A stretch of 64,000 nt of DNA from Saccopteryx bilineata (Eukaryota > Chordata > Mammalia > Chiroptera > Emballonuridae). Each line of letters starts with the position of its first letter. Positions within the stretch are counted from its first letter, which is position 1. The stretch is from NCBI RefSeq assembly GCF_036850765.1, contig NC_089493.1:128284239-128348238 (forward strand), in the 5' to 3' direction. The notes under the pieces are model-generated. The model saw only the letters and a program-made list of their open reading frames with translations. It did not search any database and was not told the origin of the DNA. This document shows, piece after piece, positions 46,301 through 58,732 of this stretch. A program made the translations under genes and the position numbers.

Positions 46301-46752
46301 CACTCATTTGAGGAATCCAATGAACAATGTGAACTGAGGAACGAAAGAGGGGCAGAGAAGGGGTCAAAGGGCCCAGAGGGAAAGGGTAAGAGAGGAGGGG
46401 ATCAAAGAAAAGAAGGACATTAGTGAAAGTATATACATAACACAGAGAGATAGAGGGCAGGATAGTAAATTATGGAGGAAAGGGGGGAAGGTGGTGGGGG
46501 GAGGGGGCAAAGAGGGTATCAAGGAGAACAAGGGGAGGAGGGAGGGAGATATATTTGGGGGTACACTTGTAACTATGTAAACACAAGTTAAAAAAAATAG
46601 ATTGCTGGTGCAAATCTGGACAACGATTGACTGTGAAATTAACCTCCTGACCCACAGAAAGCGAAAAGGACAACATTAAATAAACTAAAAGAGACTTTTA
46701 CAATTAAAAAAAAAAATAGCAAGGACATCGTAATGACAAAAACCACAGCCAG

Positions 46753-46874
46753 GGTCTGACCTCTGGTGGCGCAGTGGATAAAGCCTCAACCTGGAATGCT
46801 GAGGTTGCTGGTTCAAAACCCTGGGCTTGCTAGGTCAAGGCACATATGGGAGTTGAAGCTTCCTGCTCCTCCCC

Positions 46875-46924
<50 letters not shown>

Positions 46925-46960
46925 AAAAAAAAAATGAATAAATAAATAAAAATTAAAATT
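46753..46960 (+). repeat. tRNA SINE (short GTGGCGCAGTGGATAAAG type)
   Basis: A perfect 15-bp duplication AAAAACCACAGCCAG lies at 46738-46752 and 46961-46975. tRNA-like head, (CT)n run at 46876-46919, and a tail of AATAAATAAATAAA. It inserted just downstream of the L1 tail. Confidence 0.9.
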
Positions 46961-46975
46961 AAAAACCACAGCCAG

Positions 46976-47874
46976 TTCAAGGTATCACTAATGAAACACT
47001 GACCACACAGTCTTCCCCAAAATTGTGACGTTATGACCATTGGCAAATGTGCACGCAGAGTAGGAGTCTGACAATAGTAAGTGTTGTCTGTGACCATATG
47101 TCTGAGCAAATGCCACAATCAGAGCCCTGGGACATTTTGTTTCTGAAAAGCACATATTAGTAACCTTGTATGAATGACTCACTCATTAGGTGATCAGTGA
47201 GTAACTCTTAGTTGTCCCGAAATACAAGCATCTGTAGAGGCATGAGTTCCTTGACCGTAAGAACTGAAGAAAGGGACATGTACATTGGGGTCCCCGAGAC
47301 ACACAGGTGGAGCCCATCTGGCCGGGTATGGGGCCTCTGGCCTCTGTAAAAACTGCTTTGAGAAGCAGGTATTGCCTATTTGAGGGCTCTCCTCTTTAAG
47401 GGTCTCGTTTTTGTATCATGAACTGTTTTCCCTCTATGACATTACTCCCATTAGCACACAGACAGGTTGGGATGACTCCCACCTTAAACTTGACCTTCTC
47501 GACTTCACATCCTCCCCCTAAGCCACCGCCACGATGCTTTCCTTGTTGTTGCACCAAACTTCTCAAAAGAGCTGTCCATACTCAGTGTCCCCAGTTCCTG
47601 TCCCATCGGTGCTGAGATATTCTAAAAGGCTGTTGTCCTCACCATTCCACCAAGACATCTTTTGACAGGGTTGCCACTGACTCCTACCATAGATGCCCTT
47701 GTCATTCTCTTAGTGTCAGCAGTAGGGTGGCCTGCTCATCTCTGTATGCCTGGGGTTTTCTCAGGTTTTAGAACAGAAAATCTTGCTCACAATCCAGGAA
47801 CCACTTTCATCCCTGACAAACCCTTGACTGATGGTCTCATGCTGCTGAATCCACAGACCAGGTCCTTCTGGCAA
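46976..47874. other. No feature recognised
   Basis: About 900 bp without a credible gene or named repeat. Confidence 0.5.
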
Positions 47875-47996
47875 CTTTTTATTTTTGAACTTCATTGAGA
47901 TATAATTTATATACATTAAACAGCATATGTTTAAAATTCAAAAATGAATGTTTATACTTATATATACACCTGTGAAACAATTATTTCAGGGATTTA

Positions 47997-48345
47997 TACT
48001 CAGTGAGAGGAGGGGAGGCAGAGACAGACTCCCACATGCACTCTGACTGGGATCCCACCAGAAAACCCACTAGGAGGATGCTCTGCCCATTGGGAGCAGC
48101 AACCAAGCTCTTTCCAGTGCCGGAGGCAGAGGCCATGAAGCTATCCGCAGCACCTTGGGTCAACTCTCTCTAATCGAGCCATGGCTATAGGAGGGGAAGA
48201 GAAAAAGAAAGAGAGAGAGAGAAGTGAGAGGGGTGGAGAAACAGAAGGGCACTTCTCCTGTGTGCCCTGACCAGGAATTGAACCTGGGACATCCACACAC
48301 TGGGCAGACGGTCTACCACTGAACAAACTGGCCAGGGCCACCCCA
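47997..48345 (-). repeat. Long-type tRNA SINE
   Basis: Minus-oriented copy with head ending GAACAAACTGGCCAGGGCC. Flanking repeats CAGGGATTTA / CAGGGATTAA. Confidence 0.75.
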
Positions 48346-48371
48346 GGGATTAAGCAAAGAAAAAAAAACTT

Positions 48372-48578
48372 TCAAAGAAACAGACTATAGTAAAGGGGGG
48401 TGGGAGCAGGCAGTAAAGTGTAAGGGGGGATAAATGGTAATGGAAGGAGACTTTGGGGTGGTGACCACACAATACAGTATATAGATGCTGTATTATAGAA
48501 TTATACACTTGAAACCTATCTAATTTTATTATTTAATGTCACCCCAATAAATTCAATAAAATTTTTTACAAAGGAAAA
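48372..48578 (+). repeat. L1 3'UTR fragment
   Basis: G-rich start, ACACTTGAAACCTATCTAAT and TGTCACCCCAATAAATTCAA. Same 3' end as the L1 at 34776. Confidence 0.75.
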
Positions 48579-48670
48579 GAAAACATATCCATCACCCCAA
48601 AAGTTTCTTCCTGCCCATTTGCAATCCCTCTCTCCTGTCTCCTGAACCTGTCCCAACCCCAATCTGCACA

Positions 48671-48753
48671 TGTATTAGTTATTTATTGCTGTGTAACAAA
48701 TAACCCCCACATGTATAAGCTTAGAACAATAGACATTTATCATCTCTCATTTT
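48671..48753. repeat. Old repeat fragment, possibly MaLR LTR
   Basis: GTATTAGTTATTTATTGCTGTGTAACAAA is a familiar old mammalian repeat motif; the family is uncertain. The hAT at 48762 interrupts it. Confidence 0.35.
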
Positions 48754-48926
48754 GTGTAGCACAGGGGTCGGGAACCTTTTTGGCTGAGAGAGCCATGAAT
48801 GCCACATATTTTAAAATGTAATTCCATGAGAGCCATACAATATGTTTAACACTAAATACAAGTAAATGTGTGCATTTTATGTAAGACCAACACTTTTAAA
48901 GTACAATAAGTCTCTGAATTCTTTTT

Positions 48927-49126
48927 TTTTAAAATATTTTATTTATTGATTTTTTTTTTTTTTAGAGAGAGAGGCGTGAGAGAGAGAGACAAGAGAGAGA
49001 GAAGGGGGAGGAGCAGGAAGCATCAACTCCCATATGTGCCTTGACCAGGCAAACCCAAGGTTTCGAACCGGTGACCTCAGTGTTCCAGGTCGACGCTTTA
49101 TCCCACTGCGCCACCCAGGTCAGGCT
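48927..49126 (-). repeat. tRNA SINE (short type) inside hAT
   Basis: Duplication TCTGAATTCTTTTT at 48913-48926 and 49127-49140; reversed head ending CTGCGCCACCCAGGTCAGGC. It lies between the left terminus and the transposase stop. Confidence 0.9.
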
Positions 49127-49192
49127 TCTGAATTCTTTTTAATAACGTTGTTATGCTGTGCTAACCAATGATGAATAAAGTACTTCTTACAA

Positions 49193-50720
49193 TTAATGCG
49201 ACTTCTGGTGCTGCATGGTTTTGCTGATGGCTTTGTAGCCTGGTTGATACGTGGTGAGGTTAAGCTTCATGCAGGCGTTGAGACTTCCATCCATTAAACG
49301 TGATTGTAGGTTGGTCTTAATGTTCTTTAGATGTGAGAAAGACTGCTCACATGCATACGTAGAGCTAAACATTGTCAGTACAGCAATATTCACTCACATG
49401 CTGCAGTGTGTGGTATGTGATGGGAAACGCGTTCCAAGTTTTGACAATCAGCTAGTCCGCGGGTTGAAGTTTTTTCATTTCTCCCCACTTGTGTTTGCTC
49501 GCCAACTCTGCTTGCTGTTGTGCAAGTCTTTCCAAATCTTCATTCAGTGACTTGAACTTATTCATCTGCATGTCTGAGGCCTTCAGGTCAGCAGCTTGTA
49601 GCTCGAAATCTCTGACGGAGACACCAGGGATGTAACTCAGGTTGTCACTGTCCACTGCACTCTCGTGTGGATGGGTGATGAACTTAAAAAGATGAGTGCG
49701 CTCACGAAATTCCCCAAAGCACGCTTTGAATGACTGCAGGAGATTAGATGTGAAGCCCGCTAGCTGCTGGAGATCAAGATGTTGAGCAGGGTCACTTGCT
49801 GTGCATGCATCTTTAAACTCTCCCAGTTTTTCAAAGTGTAGTAAACGACCTGTTTCAATGTCGGCAATGAAGTTCCAGCTTGTTTTCAAATGCAAACACT
49901 GCTTGTTGAAGGGATAAGACTGTATTTCCAATGCCTTGCATTTTCACATTGAGCTGGTTCAGATGTTCAGTCATGTGCACGAGGTGGTAGAACGTCAGGA
50001 GCCACTCAGGGTTAACTAACTCAGGATGCTTGACGTTTTTCATTTCAAGAAAAGTCCAGATTTCGCTCACCTTCCCTCTTGACAACCAATGCACATTGCT
50101 GTGCAGAAGCAGACCAGGATAATTATTCCCAACTTTATCCAGCAGTGTTTTAAACTAAAGCTTGGGCAACAATAAAGTTGACCACCTGAATGACCAGCGA
50201 CATCAACTCACCAAGCTGCTTCCTACACACCTGAGCACAAAGCACCTCCTGATGTAGGATGCAGAGAAAACTTAGGATGGGTCTCTTTTCATGTTCAAGA
50301 AGAAGCGCTACAAATCCTCTGTTTTTCCCCACCATGCATGAAGCACCATCAGTACACACCGAAATAAGTTTTACCATCGTTAGATTTTTTTATCTAGCAA
50401 ACTCAGTGAAAGACTTGAATAAATCCTCCCCTCTTGTCTCTTTCATAGGCAAAACGGCAAGACTTTCCTCATGTAGTGTGTCACCGAAAGCATACCGTGC
50501 AATCACGCTGAACTGGCATAAATGGTTTACGTCTGTTGACTCATCCAAAGCGAGAGAAAAGGATGGTACTGCATTTATGTCCTTCACTTGTGTTACCTCA
50601 ATTTGATTTGCCATCATGATGGTACGATCGTGAACAGTTCTTGCCGACAGAGGCATGTCTTTTATTCATTTGATTATTTTGTCTTTATCTGAAAAGTCGT
50701 CAAAAAGTTCATTGGCAACA
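49193..50720 (-). pseudogene. hAT transposase, middle and C-terminal part
   Basis: Continues from 58740 across the L1. FSLALDESTDV (about 50555) carries the first acidic residue of the RNase H-like core, and SVCTDGASCMVGKNRGFVAL (about 50310) the second. CILHQEVLCAQV follows. After several frame changes comes the C-terminal dimerisation block STYACEQSFSHLKNIKTNLQ (49290-49365), ending at 49193. The motif set matches Charlie/GTF2IRD2-related hAT transposases. Frameshifts between 50150 and 49450 destroy it. Confidence 0.85.
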
Positions 50721-50990
50721 TCAAGCATGAATGTTTTTTTTTATAATAATTTTATTTTTTTAATGGGGTGACATCAATAAATCAGGATACATATATTCAA
50801 AGATAACAAGTCCAGGTTATCTTGTCGTTCAATTATGTTGCATACCCATCACCCAAAGTTAGATTGTCCTCTGTCACCTTCTATCTAGTTTTCTTTGTGC
50901 CGCTCCCCCTCCCCCTTTCCCTCTCCCATTCCCCCCCTCCCCCCCCCCCCGTAACCACCACACTCTTATCAATGTCTCTTAGTTTCACTT

Positions 50991-53900
50991 TTATGTCCCA
51001 CCTATGTATGGAATAATGCAGTTCCTGGTTTTTTCTGATTTACTTATTTCGCTTCGTATCATGTTATCAAGATCCCACCATTTTGCTGTAAATGTTCCGA
51101 TGTCATCATTTCTTATGGCTGAGTAGTATTCCATAGTGTTTATGTGCCACATCTTCTTTATCCAGTCATCTATTGACGGGCTTTTTGGTTGTTTCCATGT
51201 CCTGGCCACTGTGAACAATGCTGCAATAAACATGGGGCTGCATGTGTCTTTACGTATCAATGTTTCTGAGTTTTTGGGGTATATACCCAGTAGAGGGATT
51301 GCTGGGTCATAAGGTAGTTCTATTTTCAGTTTTTTGAGGAACCACCATACTTTCTTCCATAATGGTTGTACTACTTTACATTCCCACCAACAGTGGATGA
51401 GGGTTCCTTTTTCTCCACAGCCTCTCCAACATTTGCTATTACCTGTCTTGCTAATAATAGCTAATCGAACAGGTGTGAGGTGGTATCTCATTGCAGTTTT
51501 GATTTGCATTTCTCTAATAGCTAAAGAAGATGAGCATCTTTTCATATATCTGTTGGCCATTTGTATTTCTTCCTGGGAGAAGTGTCTGTTCATATCCTCT
51601 TCCCATTTTTTATTGGATTGTTTGTTTTTTGTTGTTGAGTTTTATGAGTTCTTTGTATATTTTGGATATTAGGCCCTTATCTGAGCTGTTGTTTGAAAAT
51701 ATCATTTCCCATTTAGTTGGCTTTCTGTTTATTTTGTTATCAGTTTCTCTTGCTGAGCAAAAACTTCTTAGTCTGATGTAGTCCCATTCATTAATTTTTG
51801 CCTTCACTTCTCTTGCCTGTGGAGTCAAATTCATAAAATGCTCTTTAAAACCCAGGTCCATGAGTTGAGTACCTATGTCTTCTTCTATGTACTTAATTGT
51901 TTCAGGTCTTATGTTTAGATCTTTGATCCATTTTGAGTTAATTTTAGTACAGGGGGACAAACTGTAGTCCAGTTTTATTCTTTTGCATGTGGCTTTCCAG
52001 TTTTCCCAGCACCATTTATTGAAGAGGCTTTCTTTTTTCCATTGTGTGTTCTTGGCCCCTTTATCAAAAATTATTTGACTATATATGTGGTTTTATTTCT
52101 GGACTTTCTATTCTGTTCCATTGGTCTGAGTGCCTATTTTTCTGCCAATACCATGCTGTTTTGATTGTCGTGGCCCTATAATAGAGTTTGAAGTCAGGTA
52201 TTGTAATGCCCCAGCTTCATTCTTTTTCTTTAGGATTGCTTTGGCTATTCGGGGTTTTTTATAGTTCCATATAAATCTGATGATTTTTTGCTCTATTTCT
52301 TTAAAAAATGTCATTGGAAGTTTGATGGGAATTGCATTAAATTTGTATATTGCTTTGGGTAATATAACCATCTTGATTATATTTATTCTTCCTAGCCAAG
52401 AACAAGGTATATTCTTCCATCTCATTATATCTTTTTCGATTTCCCTTAACAATGGTTTATAGTTTTCATTATATAAGTCCTTTACATTCTTTGTTATGTT
52501 TATTCCTAAGTATTTTATTTTTTTTTGTTGCAATCGTGAAGGGGATTATTCTTTTGAGTTCGTTCTCAATTGTTTCATTGTTGGCATATAGAAAGGTTAT
52601 TGACTTCTGTATGTTAATTTTGTATCCTGCGACCTTACTGTATTGGCTTATTGTTTCTAGTAGTCTTTTTGTGGATTCTTTGGGGTTTTCGACGTATAGG
52701 ATCATATCATCTGCAAAAAGTGATACCTTTACTTCTTCTATTCCGATATGGATGCCTTTTATTTCTTTGTCTTGTGTGATTGTTCTGGCTAGAACCTCTA
52801 GTACCACATTAAATAAGAGTGGAGAGAGTGGACAACCCTGTCTTGTTCCTGATTTAAGGGGGAAAGCCTTCAGTTTAGTGCCATTTAATATGATGTTAGC
52901 TGATGGTTTATCATATATGGCCTTTATCATGTTGAGATATTTTCCTTCTATACCCATTTTGTTGAGAGTCTTAAACATAAAATTGTGTTGTATTTTATCA
53001 AAAGCCTTTTCTGCGTCTATTGATAAGATCATGTGGTTTTTGTTCTTTGTTTTGTTGATATGGTGTATTACGTTAACCGTTTTACATATGTTGAACCATC
53101 CTTGAGATTCTGGGATGAATCCCACTTGATCATGATGTATTATTTTTTTTAATATGTTGTTGTATTTGATTTGCTAGTATTTTGTTTAGTATTTTAGCAT
53201 CTGTATTCATCAGAGATATTGGTCTGTAGTTTTCTTTTTTTGTGCCATCCTTGCCTGGTTTTTGTATGAGGGTTATGTTGGCCTCATAAAATGTGTTTGG
53301 AAGTATTGCTTCTTCTTCAATTTTTTGGAAGACTTTGAGTAGAATAGGAACCAAGTCTTCTTTGAATGTTTGATAAAATTCGCTGGTACAGCCGTCAGGG
53401 CCTGGACTTTTATTTTGGGGGAGGTTTTTAATGGTTTTTTCTATTTCTTCTCTACTAATAGGTCTGTTTAGGCTTTCTGCTTCTTCTTGACTCAGTCTAG
53501 GAAGGTTGTATTGTTCTAGGAATTTATCCATTTCTTCTAGGTTGTTGAATTTAGTGGCATAAAGTTTTTCATAGTATTCTATGATAATCCTTTGTATATC
53601 TACGGTGTCCGTGGTGATTTCTCCTCTTTCATTTTGGATTTTGTTTATATGAGTTCTTTCTCTTTTTTCCTTGGTAAGTCTTGCCAAGGGTTTGTCAATT
53701 TTGTTGATATTTTCAAAGAACCAGCTCCTTGTTCTATTAATTTTTTCTATAGTTTTTCTGTTCTCTAATTCATTTATTTCTGCTCTGATTTTTATTATCT
53801 CCTTTCTTCGACTGGTTTTGGGTTTTCTTTGTTCTTCTTTTTCTAGTTCCTTAAGGTGTAAAGTTAAGTGGTTCACTTGGGCTCTCTCTTGTTTGTTCAT

Positions 53901-54814
53901 ATAGGCCTGAAGTGATATAAACTTCCCTCTTATCACTGCTTTTGCTTCATCCCATAGATTCTGATATGTCATATTGTCATTTTCATTAGTCTGTATATAT
54001 CTTTTGATCTCTGCACTTATTTCTTATTTGACCCATTCATTTTTTAAAAGTATGTTGTTTAGTTTCCACATTTTTGTGGGATTTTTACCTCTGTTTTGCA
54101 GTTGAATTCTAGTTTCAAGGCTTTATGATAAAAAAATATGCTTGGTACAACTTTGATTTTTCTGAATTTGCTGATGTTGTTTTTGTGGCCCAACATATGG
54201 TCAATTCTTGAGAATGATCCATGTACACTGGAGAAAAATGTATACTCAGTCACTTTGGAATGAAATGTCCTGTAGATGTCTATCATATCCAGGTGCTCTA
54301 GTGTTTTGTTTAAGGCCACTATGTCTTTGTTGATTCTCTGTTTGGATGACCGATCTAGAGCCGTCAGCAGTGTGTTGAGGTCTCCAAGTATGATTGTATT
54401 TTTGTCAGTTTTTGTTTTAAGGTCAATAAGTAGCTGTCTTATATATTTTGGTGCTCCTTGGTTTGGTGCATATATATTAGGAATTGTTATGTCTTCTTGA
54501 TTCAATGTCCCCTTAGCCATTATGAAATGGCCATTTTTGTCTCTGAGTACTTTTGCTGTCTTGTAGTCAGCATTATCCGATATGAGTATTGCTACGCCTG
54601 CTTTTTTTTGGATGTTATTTGCTTGGAGTATTGTTTTCCAGCCTTTCACTTTGAATTTGTTTTTATCCTTGTTACTTAGATGAGTTTCTTGTAGGCAGCA
54701 TACAGTTGGATTTTCTTTTTTAATCCATTCTGCTACTCTGTGCCTTTTTATTGGTGAGTTTAATCTGTTTACATTTAGTGTAATTATTGACACTTGTGAG
54801 TTCCCTATTGCCAT
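50991..54814 (-). pseudogene. L1 ORF2 (endonuclease, RT), few lesions
   Basis: Starts MAIGNSQVSIITLNVNRLNS at 54814. Endonuclease domain to about 54060: QETHL glutamate and SRIDHMLG present, but the terminal SDH reads FYH, removing a catalytic aspartate, and GDFN reads GDLN. 53130-53972: [10 protein letters not shown] and PISLMN. 52469-53125: SIDAEKAFD and LFADDM, so the RT aspartates are intact. C-terminal pieces 52108-52533, 51610-51960 and 50991-51593 include the cysteine-rich end ([16 protein letters not shown]). About five stops or frameshifts. Confidence 0.9.
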
Positions 54815-55041
54815 TTTATATCTTGCTTTCTGTTAGTTTGTGTCTTGTTTGATCCTTCTCTTTCATTTTTCTATCTTTTGTTTTTATTTGGTTGTATTCC
54901 ATACATCTTTCCTCTGTTGCTATCTTTTTTATCTCATGTGCTTCTGTGGTGGTTTTTTCAATGGTGGTTACCTTAGAGTAATGAAAAGGGTCCCTACTCT
55001 GTTCATTGTAGCAAACTATTTTGTGGTACTTTTGCACTCCA

Positions 55042-56124
55042 TCATCCTTTGCTACTGTTAATCTCCATCTTCTTTTTGTTGTTATCACAGTTTAAATTTG
55101 GTTTCATTGTGTTCTTCTTGGAGCTTTTACTTGTGGCTCTGTTTTTTTTTTTTTTTTTTGTATCTGATTGGAGAACCCCCTTTAGTAATTCCTGGAGTGG
55201 GGGTTTTCTGATGATAAATTCCCTCATCTTTTCTGTATCTGTGGATGTTTTTATTTCTCCTTCATATTTGAAGGATAGCTTTGATGGGTATAGTATTCGT
55301 GGCTGAAAGTTCCTCTCTTTCAGGACTTTAAATATTGGGGTCCACTCTCTTCTAGCTTGTAGAGTTTCTGCTGAGAAATCTGATGATAATCTAATGGGCC
55401 TTCCTTTATATGTTGTATTCTTCTTTTCCCTGGCTGCCTTGAGAATTTTTTCTTTGCTGTTTGTTTGTGTCAATTTCATTATGATATGCCTTGGAGTAGG
55501 TTTGTTGGGGTTAAAAAAACTCGGAGTTCTGTTTGCTTCTTGAACTTGAGGCTTTAGTTCTTTCCACAGGCTTGGGAAGTTCTCATTTATTATTTGTTTG
55601 AGTATGTTCTCCAATCCATTTTCTCTCTCTACTCCCTCTGATATACCTATTATTCTTATGTTATTCTTTTTGATGGAGTCAGATAATTCTTGTAGGGCTA
55701 TCTCATTTTTTTAAATTTTTGAGTCTCTTTCTTCTTCTCTCTGTTGTGCCTCAAGTTGCTTGTCTTCTATTTCACTAATCCTCTCTTCTATCTGACCTGT
55801 GCTATTAGCTAAACTTGTTACTTCATTTTTCAGCTCGTGAATTGAGTTTTTCATCTCTGTTTGATTTGTTTTTATAGTTTCAATTTCCTTGGACATATAT
55901 TCTTTGTGTTCATTGAGTTGTTTTCTGAGCTCCCTAAATTGTCTTTCTGTGTTTTCTTGTATATCTCGGAGGATTTTTAGGATTTCTATCTTGAATTCTC
56001 TGTCATTTAGCTCCAAGGTTTCCAATATATTAAATTTTTTCTTCATAGATTTTTCCTCATCTAGCTGTGTTACCTCTCTTTCTTTTGTATCCATGATATT
56101 CAATTTTCTCTTCCTTAATGGCAT
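55042..56124 (-). pseudogene. L1 ORF1, one in-frame stop
   Basis: 361 codons from 56124. A basic N-terminus leads into a long coiled coil (residues about 45-135), with an in-frame TAA at about 55711 inside an A-rich run. The RRM-like region (RHIIMKLTQTNSKEKIL) and C-terminal domain (RPIRLSSDFSAETLQARREW) follow, then a lysine-rich tail. Apart from the stop, the frame is continuous, an unusual degree of preservation for this window. Confidence 0.88.
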
Positions 56125-56265
56125 CTAAGGGTGGTTTTGTTGATAGTATTAATGAGATTTAATAAAGATTAAAAAGTTAAAAAATAAAAAATCGAAAAGA
56201 GTTGTTTTTGTTTAAAAAAAATTAATAATGAAATAAAGAAAAATAAAATAAAATAAAAATTTTTA

Positions 56266-56455
56266 AAAAAGGTGTGGTGGCGCAGTGGGATAAAGTGTCG
56301 ACCTGGAATTCTGAGGTCGCCAGTTCGAAACCCTGGGCTTGCCTGGTCAAGGCACATATGGGAGTTGATGCTTCCAGCTCCTCCCCCCCTTCTCTCTCTC
56401 TGTCTCTCCCTCTCCTCTCTAAAATGAATAAATAAATAATTTAAAAAAATAAAAA
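56266..56455 (+). repeat. tRNA SINE (short type) inside L1 5'UTR
   Basis: Head GGTGGCGCAGTGGGATAAAG, B-box-like GGTCGCCAGTTCGAAACCC, C/T run and AATAAATAAATAAT tail. Flanking A-rich sequence blurs its duplication. Younger than the L1. Confidence 0.88.
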
Positions 56456-57003
56456 AAAATTTTTTTAAAAAGGAAATTATTCCCCCCCTCCTTTTTTCCT
56501 CTCCTCTCCTCTCCCCTCTTTCTTGAGAAAATCTTGTGGTGAACTGTGAATTATAACAAACAATGCCTGTAATGGAGGGCCTGAATTGGGGAAAAGTAAT
56601 AAAGGGGCAAAAAAAAAAAAAAAAAAGAAAAAGAAAAAAGAAAAAAGAAGGGGGTATGGACCCACAAAAAGCAAATAAGGAAAAAATTTGGGTCAAGAAT
56701 AAAATGATTTGCTTTTAGGTGTTGGTTGACTAAGAGTTATGATGAGAGGAATAAGAGGAAAACAGAAAAATGGGGGGACAAATTAAAAAATTACTATTGT
56801 ATTTAGGGGAACAAGAACTAGATAAAATGGAGAGCCAGGGATGGGAGCACTGCTAGTGAGTTAAATAGGTGAAGTAAAAACCCCCAAAATGCCACAAACA
56901 GAAGTTTGAGTCCCAGATAAGATAATTTGTTTGTTATTGAGGTTTGAATGAGAGGAGATGTAAAGGAGAAAGGAAGAAACTAATATAGAGGGAGAAAAGA
57001 AAG

Positions 57004-57051
57004 AGAGAGAGAGAAAAAAGAGGGAACCACTAAAAGAAGAAAAAAGAAAAA

Positions 57052-57087
<36 letters not shown>
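57004..57087. repeat. (GA)n-rich microsatellite in L1 5'UTR
   Basis: Purine-only stretch with a pure GA run at about 57055-57087, part of a wider purine-rich segment (56600-57250). Confidence 0.85.
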
Positions 57088-57088
<1 letters not shown>

Positions 57089-57719
57089 AGGGGTTTTGGA
57101 GTGCAACCCTCATAGAGAGAAAGGAAGAGGAGAGAAAAGATAATGGGAGATGTAACACTTATGGGTAGTGTAGTTCAAGGAGAGGAGAGAGTAAGACCGG
57201 CAGAGAGTTAATTGGCCAAATTGGAGGAGGAAAAAAAATATCAAGAATGAAGATAAGAGAAACAAACAAACAAATATAATAAAATGGGATAGGTTATAGT
57301 CTGTGTATTATTCTTGATTTTGAGAGGTTATCTTCTTGCTTTTTCTTTTCTCTCCCTCTTCCTGGTCGGTGACTCTGTACCCCGGGTTCTGCCCCTTTGG
57401 CATGCTCAGGTAGAGGTTTGCAGTTGATAAGTCTCTATGGCGATGTCATGTATTGTGCTTTAGTCTCGTTGGCAGTCGAGGCTCATTAGCATTTATAGCC
57501 AGTGAGAGAGTCCATGTTCCTGGAGCCTTTCTCCTAGTCTTTCCTTCCTCAATTAGTAGCCTGATAATCCAGCTATGGGGTTGCTGCTGCCTCTGCCTGG
57601 ATAGTAAGAGGCTCAAAGAGCTGGCAACTCCCCACTCTATTTCCACTCAGCACAGGGCTCTGGGTAAGGCTCAGTCAGTCAGAGCTGCTAGCATAATCAG
57701 GCGGGGTTCCCACCCACTC

Positions 57720-58316
57720 AAAGACCTCTGGCTCTGCCACTCTGTCCGGTAACACAGGCGGGCGCCCACTTCCGGGGCGCTTGGAGGAAACTCTCGCTCA
57801 CTATCTGCGCGCGCAGACCAGGATATCCGGCCAGTAGTCTCACGCTCTGAGTGAAACCCCCAACCACATGGAAAAGTTGCAGCGTTGGAATTGGCTCTCG
57901 CTCCGTCCCCGTGCACGGCTTTTGCAAGGCGCTGGGGCGGCCCGAGATTCCGTTTTGGCCCACACAAAGGCCCCTGACTCTGCCCCTCTGTTCGATAACA
58001 TGGGCGCGCACTGCCGAGGCACTCAGAGGAATCTCTCACTCACTATCTGCACGTGCAGACCAGGATATGAGGCTGGCTGCGTTTCCCTCTGAGTGAATCC
58101 CCTACCATCACAGAAAAGTTCCACCGTTGGAATTAGTTCTCGCTCCCTCCCATGCGCGGCTTTCCCAGGGCGCTGGGGCTGCCCAGAGATTCCACTTTCA
58201 GCCCACAGAAAGGCCTCTGACTCTGCCTCTCTGTGGGGTAACATGGACACCCACTCCCGGGGCTTAGGAAGAAATCTCTCGCCCACTATCTGCCCGTGCC
58301 GACCAGGAGATTGGGT
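57720..58316 (-). repeat. Tandem ~245-bp promoter monomers of the L1 5'UTR
   Basis: About 2.4 GC-rich units. The same landmark (CTCTGCC..CTCTGT followed by GGTAACA-like) recurs at 57732, 57978 and 58221 (spacings 246 and 243). Within units, CTCACTATCTGC, GACCAGGATAT, AAAAGTT.CA.CGTTGGAATT and GGCGCTGGGGC repeat in order. They are CpG-rich compared with surrounding DNA and lie directly 5' of the L1 genes, where promoter monomers sit in mouse L1. Confidence 0.85.
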
Positions 58317-58327
58317 AAAATGGCTGC
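58316..58327 (+). promoter_or_regulatory. Possible YY1 site in L1 5'UTR
   Basis: AAAATGGCTGCC resembles the YY1 core found at L1 starts. It lies about 410 bp inside the 5' end and on the opposite strand, so its role is uncertain. Confidence 0.3.
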
Positions 58328-58724
58328 CCCGCTTGTCTTTCTTTGTTTGGGTTTGGTGCGAGTGTTAGCTTGTATTGCCCGGGTTGCCATAGGATCAGTT
58401 TTTTCCTCGGCTTGGATCTCCGTGCCACAGCCTGGTTCGGCCGTTTGTGCCGTGGCCTGGATCTATTCACTCCCTTTGCCCGCCTCAGTTTCTATATTCA
58501 CGGATCCTCCCTGTTTAGGTTAGTGAGAAAGGCGGAGCATTTCTTACTCCCTATTTCCTTCGGGGTTTGGTTATATATTTAGCCATTTTTTTGCTCGACC
58601 ATACCTTCGGGTGTATTGCAAAACATCTGGAGGCTCCAAGGATAGGTTTTTCTGTTTCTGGTTGAAGATCTTGTTGAGTTTTGGGGGAGATTTATCGGTA
58701 TCGCTTCCTACCCCACCATTACTC

Positions 58725-58732
58725 TGACGTCA
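58725..58732. promoter_or_regulatory. Perfect CRE/ATF palindrome at the L1 5' end
   Basis: TGACGTCA, the consensus CREB/ATF site, lies two bases from the first base of the L1. A start-site location suggests a role in L1 transcription; this is inference. Confidence 0.6.

Larger units (their letters stand above)
40525..46716 (+). mobile_element. Full-length L1, degraded
   Basis: About 6.2 kb: 5'UTR from about 40525 (AAGATGTCAGTGGAGTAGGC, a worn copy of the AAGATGGCGG start common in L1), ORF1, ORF2, 3'UTR and an A run at about 46706-46716. No target duplication could be matched, so the 5' boundary is approximate. Both ORFs are broken. Confidence 0.85.
47875..48670 (-). repeat. Old L1M 3' region, interrupted twice
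   Basis: TTCATTGAGATATAATTTAT (47890-47910) and, after the interruptions, ATCCATCACCCCAAAAGTTT (48585-48605) are consecutive pieces of the reversed L1M 3'UTR. A SINE and a younger L1 3' end lie between them. Confidence 0.6.

Noticed and set aside
52452..53105. 217-codon plus-strand ORF
   Set aside because: It is the antisense shadow of L1 ORF2, which shows RT motifs on the minus strand.
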